Shown: piece by piece, positions 1 through 5,346 of the stretch
Position numbering within the stretch: the first letter of the stretch is position 1
Layout: each line of letters starts with the position of its first letter
Assembly: GCA_051653605.1 (NCBI GenBank)
Contig: JBOFWL010000042.1
Location: forward strand, 1 to 7,580
From: JBOFWL01 sp051653605
GTDB taxonomy: Bacteria; Spirochaetota; Brevinematia; Brevinematales; Brevinemataceae
Reading direction: 5' to 3'
DNA: 7,580 bases
Translations under genes and position numbers: made by a program
The notes under the pieces: model-generated
What the model was told of the DNA's origin: nothing
The model's database searches: none
Seen by the model: only the letters and a program-made list of their open reading frames with translations

Positions 1-165
1 GCAGCAGAAAGCGGTAATCTTGAGCTAGTAAAATATCTAGTGGCTAGAGGGGCAGATATTTTTGCCAAAACCGAAGATAACACCACCATTCTTCATACAG
101 CTGTAGAAAGTCGTAATCTGGAGCTAATAAACTATCTTAAAGAGCAGGGCTTAGAGCATGAGTAG
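1..165 (+). CDS. Ankyrin-repeat protein, C-terminal end (partial)
   Basis: Frame 1 is open from the first base to a TAG at 163-165, giving 54 residues; the start lies outside the window. Two ankyrin units are visible: one around GNLELVKYLVARGADI, then TILHTAVESRNLELINYL at the end. Ankyrin repeats are 33-residue helix-turn-helix units that bind proteins; in host-associated bacteria such proteins are often secreted effectors, but no signal can be seen in this fragment. The sequence closely resembles the ankyrin gene at 3089-4544, so the two are probably paralogues. The stop is 2 bp from the stop of the convergent nuclease-family gene, leaving no room for a separate terminator. Confidence 0.85.
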   Translation, partial: AAESGNLELVKYLVARGADIFAKTEDNTTILHTAVESRNLELINYLKEQGLEHE

Positions 166-167
166 TG

Positions 168-1442
168 CTATTGCTCGATGATGGTCTTATATAAACCTTT
201 GAACCAGACGATAAGATCATCTAGACCTACCTCATCATTGTTACCTGTCCCTAAACGTCTATTATCAGGATCCATAAACAGCCAATGACCTTGATTTTTT
301 ACTCTATAGTTGTACTTTTCGAGCAAATCATCAAACTGATTCCCTATTTGAAATTCTCTATCTTCAGGATCAGTCGTTAAAACAGAGGTGGCTAACCCAA
401 AACAGAGGGAGTTACGATTTGGAAGTAGCTCGTACACAATATAGGTATTCTTGAGATTGAATTGTTCACATTTAGGAATACTAGAAACTGGAATACCAAT
501 ACCAATATTTTTCCCATTTGCAATTGCTGTAAGAAGATTGGCTTCGTCAATTTTTTGTAAATGTGAAAAATATACAGGCTCATGACCAGCTTCTTTAAGT
601 TTCTGTTCAAGTAGTTTAAATTCATGGTAAATAATTAGGTAGGGAAGGAGAGGCGCTAGATTACTGTAAAAACTTAATAACTCTTCTGGTTTATGGGTAG
701 TCCCACTTTTTTCCCATTCTTGTAAGCTTTTAAGGATTTCTTCAGACATAATATTATCTCCTTTGGTTTGGTGAGTGAGTATTTCCACATTGTAAAGGTA
801 TTGGTCAACAGCAGAAAATAAGCGTCCCTTTGTTTCAAGAAAATTACTATCTTCCCTGATCTTTTCACAGATTTGTTTTAGCCATTCGTAGATCTCTTTC
901 TTATAAGAAATACACTTAAAATGTCCCGTAGTTTTTAATTGCGCAATAGCATCAAATTCTTTTGAATACTCTGGATTGTCCTTGCCTATTGATTGATCCG
1001 AAGGCTCTTTCCCATCAAGGCTCAGATAGAGCACATAAGTATCTGTATGGGAGGGATACTCTTCTTTGACAAATCGATAGTAGCGTGCCAGTTGAGCAGG
1101 TTGATCCTCAGCATCTAGTTTGTTTTCAACAATAACGCACGTATTTTGAAATAAAATAAGTAGATCAACTCTACCGTGTTCTCTCAAAATTTGAATATCA
1201 TTTAGATTTAGATCTGTCGGAAAATCAATATTGTTAAAACTAAGGAATGACTTAAGAAAATCGGCATTTTGTGGACGACGCAATTTGGGATTTAATAGGG
1301 CAGCCAACATATCACTATGAGAATTCTCATAACGATGTCTAAAATGCCATAAAATACTCATTGATTCTGGTAAGCTAGCATCTTTAATACGTCCATTTTT
1401 AAAACCGTTATAGGCCATATCTAGCATTTGGGATACGTTCAT
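168..1442 (-). CDS. PD-(D/E)XK nuclease superfamily protein
   Basis: A 424-residue protein. The N-terminal third carries the signature of the PD-(D/E)XK family often annotated as PDDEXK_4: E39/H42 in an HSDMLAALLNP segment, then R91-V-D93, then E106-N-K108, then Q117-L-x-R120-Y. D93, E106, K108 and Q117 fit the metal-binding and catalytic positions of this fold, so a Mg-dependent DNA nuclease activity is plausible. No membrane segment or signal peptide is evident, so it should be cytoplasmic. Residues 225-424 (MSEEILKSLQEWEKSG onward) form a second domain I cannot assign, perhaps for recognition. The ATG at 1442 has AGAGGG at 1447-1452, four bases upstream. The gene lies 77 bp downstream of the sigma-like gene on the same strand and probably shares its transcript. 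No partner methylase is present. Proteins of this family occur singly in accessory and defence regions; the biological role is unknown. Confidence 0.8.
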   Translation of the reverse strand: MNVSQMLDMAYNGFKNGRIKDASLPESMSILWHFRHRYENSHSDMLAALLNPKLRRPQNADFLKSFLSFNNIDFPTDLNLNDIQILREHGRVDLLILFQNTCVIVENKLDAEDQPAQLARYYRFVKEEYPSHTDTYVLYLSLDGKEPSDQSIGKDNPEYSKEFDAIAQLKTTGHFKCISYKKEIYEWLKQICEKIREDSNFLETKGRLFSAVDQYLYNVEILTHQTKGDNIMSEEILKSLQEWEKSGTTHKPEELLSFYSNLAPLLPYLIIYHEFKLLEQKLKEAGHEPVYFSHLQKIDEANLLTAIANGKNIGIGIPVSSIPKCEQFNLKNTYIVYELLPNRNSLCFGLATSVLTTDPEDREFQIGNQFDDLLEKYNYRVKNQGHWLFMDPDNRRLGTGNNDEVGLDDLIVWFKGLYKTIIEQ

Positions 1443-1519
1443 AAAACCCTCTTAATATTACACGTTATTGTAAGCTATCTAAGTGTAGTCTATCCTATTT
1501 TTACTCATTATTCAACTTT

Positions 1520-1852
1520 TCAACCCCTACGGCTTTTAGGTATCCATTCCTCTTGTTTTAGTTCATCCAGTATTTCCTCTCTGATACGAGTAACAGCATA
1601 ATCTCTAAAGCTCTGGTCTAAGCTAGGGTCGAAATTTTGTATAGCATCCATAAGCCCAATAACACCAAAGGTGACTAAGTCATTCTTATTTATACTAGGC
1701 TTAATTAAATCGGACATTTCACGAATAGTGGCATCTATTAAGTCGAAGTTTTTCATTAAAATATAGTTTCGCATTACTATCTCTCGTGATTGTGCATATT
1801 CTTCAAACAATTGGGCATCCGTTAGATTTTCAAAGCGTTCAGTATTTTCCAT
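1520..1852 (-). CDS. Sigma-70 family protein containing only region 2 (FliA/SigD-like, truncated)
   Basis: A 110-residue protein resembling regions 1.2-2.4 of the FliA/WhiG/SigD type. Residues about 58-96 read DLVTFGVIGLMDAIQNFDPS, then FRDYAVTRIREEILDEL, followed by EEWIPKSRRG, which matches the DW(V/I)PRSVR end of region 2.4. A full FliA-type sigma is about twice this length and has regions 3 and 4; here the frame stops just after region 2.4 (TGA at 1520-1522) and no later sigma domain follows in any frame before the nuclease gene. Region 2 is the part that binds the beta-prime clamp helices and the -10 element, so the product might compete for core polymerase or assist another factor, or be a remnant. 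The ATG at 1852 has AGGAG at 1860-1864 with a 7-nt spacer. The clean start, good ribosome site and promoter argue against simple decay. It is the first gene of a leftward unit with the nuclease-family gene. Confidence 0.75.
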   Translation of the reverse strand: MENTERFENLTDAQLFEEYAQSREIVMRNYILMKNFDLIDATIREMSDLIKPSINKNDLVTFGVIGLMDAIQNFDPSLDQSFRDYAVTRIREEILDELKQEEWIPKSRRG

Positions 1853-1876
1853 AATTTTACTCCTATTGGTAGATTA

Positions 1877-1915
1877 ATTATAGGATAACACATGTGTACG
1901 ACATATTTGGGCGTA
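1877..1915 (-). promoter_or_regulatory. Promoter/operator of the sigma-like gene, motif copy A
   Basis: Read leftward, positions 1915-1896 give TACGCCCAAATATGTCGTAC. After nine bases comes an extended -10 (TG-T-TATCCT, 1890-1882), which overlaps a perfect TATAAT (1882-1877). No TTGACA-like -35 lies at the right distance. The 20-bp block matches 19 of 20 bases of a block in front of the glycohydrolase gene at the same distance from its -10, so it is probably a regulator site or an alternative -35 region. A 10-bp palindrome, ACACATGTGT (1888-1897), lies between block and -10. Confidence 0.6.
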
Positions 1916-1946
1916 GTACAAAAAAATCCAACATTTTAATATTTTC

Positions 1947-1975
1947 TTGACTTTTTCTCTAAAAAGAGCTCTAAT
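1947..1975 (+). promoter_or_regulatory. Sigma-70-type promoter of the small RNA
   Basis: TTGACT (1947-1952), a 17-bp spacer and TCTAAT (1970-1975) match the housekeeping consensus at 5 of 6 bases in each hexamer. Initiation about seven bases downstream falls at 1981-1982, exactly where the 5' arm of the small RNA's closing stem begins. This promoter is unlike the motif-bearing promoters on either side, so the RNA is probably controlled differently from its neighbours. Confidence 0.65.
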
Positions 1976-1981
1976 AACTTA

Positions 1982-2090
1982 GAAAGTCTGTGGGAACGGC
2001 TGTTGTGATTCTTAGATCAATACAACAGTGCTGTAGCAGCCACCTTGCTAAGAGAGGGTGGAAGTGGGCAAACCAGAGACTTTCTTTTTT
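1982..2090 (+). ncRNA. Unidentified structured small RNA, about 109 nt, with intrinsic terminator
   Basis: The 5' end GAAAGTCT (1982-1989) is perfectly complementary to AGACTTTC (2077-2084), which is followed by six T (2085-2090). The stem continues past one G-G mismatch with TGG (1991-1993) pairing with CCA (2073-2075). Inside are a hairpin, CTGTTGT (2000-2006) with ACAACAG (2022-2028), and a second, CCACC (2040-2044) with GGTGG (2057-2061), giving a three-way junction. A good promoter places the start at the first base of the closing stem. Promoter, closed fold and U-tract together support a free-standing RNA rather than a leader of the next gene. It does not match the conserved cores I know for SRP RNA, 6S, tmRNA, RNase P, 5S or T-box. 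It could regulate the divergent or downstream gene; the function is unknown. Confidence 0.55.
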
Positions 2091-2095
2091 ATTTT

Positions 2096-2119
2096 AAACG
2101 TACCTGTGGTGCGTTTTTT
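2096..2119 (+). terminator. Second intrinsic terminator after the small RNA
   Basis: AAACGTACC (2096-2104), loop TGT and GGTGCGTTT (2108-2116) form a 9-bp stem with one G-U pair, followed directly by a run ending in six T (2114-2119). It lies six bases beyond the small RNA's own U-tract, so rightward transcription is stopped twice before the glycohydrolase promoter. No further feature is evident between it and 2195. Confidence 0.75.
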
Positions 2120-2195
2120 ATCTTTATAGCTTATCAGTTGCTTTATAAATATCTAATCTGGATAATTATTAAAATTCACTCACTTTATTTTTTAA

Positions 2196-2230
2196 TACGC
2201 CCAAATCTGTCGTACCGTTTTGTTATACTA
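2196..2230 (+). promoter_or_regulatory. Promoter/operator of the glycohydrolase gene, motif copy B
   Basis: TACGCCCAAATCTGTCGTAC (2196-2215) is followed by an extended -10, TG-T-TATACT (2221-2229). The expected -35 position holds no TTGACA-like hexamer. Copy A, in front of the sigma-like gene on the opposite strand, aligns without gaps from the 20-bp block through the -10 and into an ATTA just beyond. Predicted initiation near 2236 gives a leader of about 28 nt that includes AGGAGG (2253-2258). Confidence 0.6.
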
Positions 2231-2263
2231 GGATTATGAATATTATAACAGTAGGAGGCTCAG

Positions 2264-3061
2264 ATGATAGGAGCAATAATAGGGGATATTGTAGGTTCTC
2301 GTTTTGAGTTTGATAACTATCGCAGTAAGGATTTTGAGTTTTTAAATCTAGAATGTTTTGCTACGGATGACTCTATCATGACTCTTGCCGTGGGTAAAGC
2401 CATAATGGACTGGAAAAACGGTAAAGAAAAAGAGCCTCTTGGAAAACTTGTAGTAAAGCACATGCAATCTCTAGGGCAAATACATAGTGGTGGGGGTTAC
2501 GGGAGTATGTTTGAGAAATGGCTCCACAATCCCAATCCCCAACCTTATAATAGTTTTGGAAATGGTGCGGCAATGAGGGTTTCTCCCTGTGGGCTTATTG
2601 CTACCTCAGAGGAAGAAGCCAAGATGTTAAGTACTGGTGTAACAGAGGTTACTCACAATCATCCTGAAGGCTTAAAAGGGGCAGAAGCCCTTACAATAGC
2701 CATCTATATGGCAAGAAACGGATCAAGCAAGGACGATATTCGACAACGGATTGAAACAGATTATTATTCTTTAGCCTTCACATTGGATGAAATTAGAGAT
2801 AGCTATGATTTTGATGAAACTTGCCAAGGCACTGTTCCTCAAGCTATTGTTGCCTTTTTAGAGTCAGTATCCTTTGAGGATGCCATTCGTAATGGCATTA
2901 GTATAGGGGGTGACAGTGATACTATTGGCGCCATAACTGGAGCACTTGCTGAAGCCTATTATGGAGTATCTCCAGCTTTAAAGAAGGAAGCGCTAGGTTA
3001 TTTAGAGAATGATCTTTATGCTATTTTCAAGGAATGGGAACAATTCTGTAGTGTAGAGTAG
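2264..3061 (+). CDS. ADP-ribosylglycohydrolase family protein (DraG-like)
   Basis: A 265-residue, full-length member of the ADP-ribosyl-glycohydrolase family, which removes ADP-ribose from modified proteins or small molecules using two Mg ions. Metal-site motifs are all present: GDIVGS (7-12), TDDS (34-37), GNGAAMRV (99-106), HNHPEG (131-136) and GGDSDTIGAITGA (215-227), with D35, D36, D217 and D219 as the key acidic residues. It should be active and cytoplasmic; no signal peptide or membrane helix is seen. The ATG is fixed by AGGAGG five bases upstream. An ankyrin gene starts 27 bp after the stop with its own GGGGAG site, so the two are likely co-transcribed. Possible roles include reversing a toxin's ADP-ribosylation or controlling a modified host or bacterial target; no ADP-ribosyltransferase is encoded in the window, so the substrate is unknown. 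Confidence 0.9.
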   Translation: MIGAIIGDIVGSRFEFDNYRSKDFEFLNLECFATDDSIMTLAVGKAIMDWKNGKEKEPLGKLVVKHMQSLGQIHSGGGYGSMFEKWLHNPNPQPYNSFGNGAAMRVSPCGLIATSEEEAKMLSTGVTEVTHNHPEGLKGAEALTIAIYMARNGSSKDDIRQRIETDYYSLAFTLDEIRDSYDFDETCQGTVPQAIVAFLESVSFEDAIRNGISIGGDSDTIGAITGALAEAYYGVSPALKKEALGYLENDLYAIFKEWEQFCSVE

Positions 3062-3088
3062 ATATAAAATTAGTTGGGGAGTTAAATC

Positions 3089-3280
3089 ATGTTAAGAACA
3101 GAAAATCGGTTAGATAAAAGAAGCACTAGTATTAAAAAACTACTAGAATTAAGTGAGAATACTAGGGCAGAATATGGTGGCTGGGATACCTTACATGAGG
3201 CTGCTGGGCGTGGAGATCTTGAACAAGTAAAACGCCTTGTGGATGAGGGCGGAGATATTAATAGAATACCTTATAGATAA
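3089..3280 (+). pseudogene. 5' piece of a frameshifted ankyrin-repeat gene
   Basis: 63 residues from an ATG with GGGGAG about seven bases upstream. The first 30 residues are charged and non-repetitive (RTENRLDKRSTSIKKLLELS), then one ankyrin unit begins (GWDTLHEAAGRGDLEQVKRLVDEGGDIN). After GDIN the frame leaves the ankyrin pattern and stops, while the frame one base over continues it as LIEYLIDKGSDIDTK. A deletion that is not a multiple of three, joined at a shared ATTAAT/TTAATA near 3256-3264, explains this: about two thirds of a repeat unit is missing. This piece carries the true start of the gene; alone it is probably non-functional unless the ribosome shifts frame. Confidence 0.7.
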
Positions 3281-4544
3281 AGGTTCTGATATTGATACCA
3301 AGGCAGAGTATGGATGGACAATTTTACACAGTGTAGTTTATAGTGAAAACTTAGAGCTCGTAAAATATTTTGTGGATAAAGGGGCTGATATTCATGCTAA
3401 AGCAGACGCTGGATGGACAATTTTACATGCAGCAACTGACAATGGTAATTTAGAGCTCGTAAAATATCTTGTAGATAAAGGAGCTGATATTCATGCTAAA
3501 GATGATAGTGGACGGACAATTTTATTTTTTGCTGCTGAAAAAGGTCATTTAGAGCTCGTAAAATATCTTGTAGACAAAGGGGCAGATATTCATGCTAAAA
3601 TATACTCTGGACGGATAATTTTATTTTTTGCTGCTGAAAATGGTAATTTAGAGCTGGTAAAATATCTTGTAGATAAAGGAGCTGATATTCATGCTAAAGA
3701 TGATAGTGGACGGACAATTTTATTTTTTGCTGTTGAAAAAGGTCATTTAGAGCTCGTAAAATATCTAGTGGATACAGGAGTTGATATTCATGCTAAAGAT
3801 GATAGTGGACAGACCATTTTACATGGTGCAGCAAATATGGAGATAATAGACTATCTTATGGACAAGGGTATTAATATTAACTTTAAGGATAATTGTAGTG
3901 AGATTATTTCATCTATTGCTCTTGGAAAATGGAGTATAGAGCTCATAGACTATTTTATAGATAAGGGTGCCGCCATTAACTTTAAGGGTAAGGATTGTGA
4001 AGTGCTTGTATATAATGCGACTTTGTTAGGTAATATGGAGTTAATAAACTACCTTATAGATAAGGGTGCCGATATTGATTTCAATGGTGAGAATGGCATG
4101 AGACTTTTATGTTATGCAGTTGGAAGCGGCAATTTAGGGGTAGTGAAGTATCTTGTGGATAAGGGCGCAGATATTAATGCTAAGGATAAGAATGGATGGT
4201 CAATTTCATATATTGCAACTGAACGTGATACTTTAGAGATAGTAGATAAAGGTATAGATATAAATACTAAATCTAATGCTTGTTTATACAGAGAGCCACC
4301 TAAATCGCAAATTTGCCATTGCTCAAACACGGTTCACAATCAGATATTTGAAAAAATTCTCCAAAAACTTAAGGATAACAATATAAGTAAAAATGGCGGT
4401 AATGTCTCAGACGATCTAATTATAGATGCTATATGGATAATAGGAAATCCTTGTAATACAGAATATTTAAAAATAAAAGAGTTTGAAGAAAAACTTAAAG
4501 TAATACAACATATTATAGACAAAGGTATAAAAAATAATAAATGA
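3237..4544 (+). CDS. Ankyrin-repeat protein, main 3' part after the frameshift
   Basis: This 435-codon frame continues the ankyrin gene started at 3089. Its first codons (TTG 3237, ATG 3243) lie in the out-of-frame part of a repeat and have no ribosome site, so they are probably not a natural start. About ten ankyrin units of 33 residues follow, typified by ELVKYLVDKGADIHAKDDSG. Units up to about 3800 are nearly identical in DNA, while later ones (ELIDYFIDKGAAINFK, ELINYLIDKGADIDFN) have diverged. Near 4231-4250 one unit reads LEIVDKG instead of LEIVKYLVDKG, an in-frame loss of four codons between GTA copies. The last ~95 residues have no repeats and contain a Cys/His cluster (SQICHCSNTVHNQ); I do not recognise this domain. 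The family acts by protein binding. The gene follows the glycohydrolase gene, so both may serve one process. It may be a recent pseudogene. Confidence 0.75.
   Translation: MWMRAEILIEYLIDKGSDIDTKAEYGWTILHSVVYSENLELVKYFVDKGADIHAKADAGWTILHAATDNGNLELVKYLVDKGADIHAKDDSGRTILFFAAEKGHLELVKYLVDKGADIHAKIYSGRIILFFAAENGNLELVKYLVDKGADIHAKDDSGRTILFFAVEKGHLELVKYLVDTGVDIHAKDDSGQTILHGAANMEIIDYLMDKGININFKDNCSEIISSIALGKWSIELIDYFIDKGAAINFKGKDCEVLVYNATLLGNMELINYLIDKGADIDFNGENGMRLLCYAVGSGNLGVVKYLVDKGADINAKDKNGWSISYIATERDTLEIVDKGIDINTKSNACLYREPPKSQICHCSNTVHNQIFEKILQKLKDNNISKNGGNVSDDLIIDAIWIIGNPCNTEYLKIKEFEEKLKVIQHIIDKGIKNNK
3441..3766 (+). repeat. Recent 198-bp tandem duplication inside the ankyrin array
   Basis: Positions 3441-3568 and 3639-3766 match over 128 bp with only two differences that I can find. 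The offset is 198 bp, exactly two 99-bp ankyrin units. The wider array has GAGCTC/GAGCTG at 99-bp steps (3354, 3453, 3552, 3651, 3750). Such identity points to recent unequal crossing-over or slippage, the same kind of process that could have caused the frameshift near 3260. Confidence 0.85.
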
Positions 4545-4574
4545 TAATAAGAGTAACACGACAGGTAAAGGTTG

Positions 4575-4871
4575 TTAATAGGAAAAGATTTCATAATGAC
4601 TATCGATGATGTGTCGAAAGCCTTGGGAGGCTCGATTAATATCGATAATATCTACGGGGAAGGGGAGATCAGAGTCAGAAAACTCTTCTTGCATTTTAGC
4701 AAGGAGGGTATAGGGTAGCTTTTGGTGAGAATAAATTACTAAGTCTAAATCGGAATATGGGCGAGTTTTTTCTGTAATGCGGGAACCAAATACTCTAATT
4801 TCTTCTCCTTGTAAATATTCAGCAAGAATTCTTTGGACGATGGCTAATTCTTTTGTTTCAATATTAATCAT
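4575..4871 (-). CDS. Minimal nucleotidyltransferase (MNT) domain protein, MntA/HI0073-like
   Basis: A 98-residue protein with the complete minimal nucleotidyltransferase signature: G29-S30, ten residues, D41-L-D43, and a third acidic residue in VDIID (D74). These three Asp bind two metal ions in the pol-beta superfamily. Related small proteins form complexes with HEPN proteins; in characterised MntA/HepT pairs the MNT partner AMPylates and silences the HEPN toxin. Here the start overlaps the end of the upstream HEPN-like gene by 8 bp (ATGATTAA), implying translational coupling and a two-subunit complex. The length is normal for the family, and the active site looks intact. It ends 30 bp from the convergent ankyrin gene, with no clear terminator between them. 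Antitoxin function is inferred from family and context. Confidence 0.85.
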   Translation of the reverse strand: MINIETKELAIVQRILAEYLQGEEIRVFGSRITEKTRPYSDLDLVIYSHQKLPYTLLAKMQEEFSDSDLPFPVDIIDINRASQGFRHIIDSHYEIFSY

Positions 4872-5286
4872 TTTTTGCCTGCATATTAGTTAATAGACTT
4901 TTAGCATCACTTAAAAATTTCAGGGCTGTTTCGTAGGTTTCTGTTGCTACTTCTTGATTATAGTTATGGGAGGACTCATTTCTAGCTCTGTGATAAACAA
5001 ACCAATTATCTAAGCTGTCGATAAGATTATACTTTTGAGCTTCACGCAGAAGTTCCTTTCTTGTTAAGCCATCTATACCTGCGGCATCACTAACTTGCTC
5101 TCGAAGCCATCGCTTCATAAATTTCCAAGATAACTCATAGGTAATTTCAAAATTTTGGATAACACCTGCTTGTAAAATTTCAATCTCATCGGATAATATT
5201 CTATCTTTGATCTTTTGGTTTGTGTATAGAATAGCTTTTTCTAAAGATTGAATGGAGCGCTCAAGGGAGTCAAAATTTAAGGGCAT
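4864..5286 (-). CDS. HEPN-fold nucleotidyltransferase substrate-binding protein (HI0074 family)
   Basis: A 140-residue, probably all-helical protein of the HI0074/NTase_sub_bind family, the usual partner of MNT proteins. The start I prefer is ATG 5286, preceded by AGAGGTG; a GTG six bases earlier (5292) would add two residues. Features include the FEITYELSWKFMKRWL helix and R-N-E-S-S-H-N-Y (residues 102-109), which fits the R-X4-H-X-Y motif of HEPN ribonucleases. Because that motif is intact, RNase toxin activity is possible, although HI0074 itself was described as a substrate-binding subunit; the sequence alone does not decide between these. It is the first gene of a two-gene unit with the MNT gene (8-bp overlap) and has a strong promoter immediately upstream. 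Such pairs are common on mobile elements and in intracellular bacteria. Confidence 0.82.
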   Translation of the reverse strand: MPLNFDSLERSIQSLEKAILYTNQKIKDRILSDEIEILQAGVIQNFEITYELSWKFMKRWLREQVSDAAGIDGLTRKELLREAQKYNLIDSLDNWFVYHRARNESSHNYNQEVATETYETALKFLSDAKSLLTNMQAKND

Positions 5287-5317
5287 AGTCACCTCTCTAC
5301 TATAGATATCTATCTAG

Positions 5318-5346
5318 ATTATATATACATTCGCTGTTTTTTTCAA
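5318..5346 (-). promoter_or_regulatory. Sigma-70-type promoter of the HEPN/MNT pair
   Basis: Read leftward: TTGAAA (5346-5341), a 17-bp spacer and a perfect TATAAT (5323-5318), about 32 bp before the preferred ATG. The spacer contains an AACAGCGAAT element (5338-5329), one of the repeats of this region, and a full AACAGGGAATT copy lies just upstream (5359-5349). A protein bound to these repeats would cover the promoter. Confidence 0.7.

Noticed and set aside
1443..1519. Remaining sigma region 3/4 after the stop of the sigma-like gene
   Set aside because: The 77 bp are too short and no frame resembles those regions.
2051..2070. T-box-like AGAGGGTGGAAG string in the small RNA
   Set aside because: The essential TGGNACC bulge is absent, the RNA has its own terminator, and the next gene is not an amino-acid gene.
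2045..2239. 64-codon hydrophobic ORF on the plus strand starting with TTG
   Set aside because: It begins inside the small RNA, crosses both terminators, has no ribosome site and ends in the motif-B promoter; AT-rich sequence explains the hydrophobic residues.
3300..3800. Regular 99-bp repeats as a CRISPR or minisatellite
   Set aside because: The period equals 33 codons and the translation is canonical ankyrin; there are no unique spacers.
4112..4594. Minus-strand ORFs opposite the ankyrin gene
   Set aside because: They arise from the reverse complement of repetitive coding DNA, and one runs into the MNT gene end.
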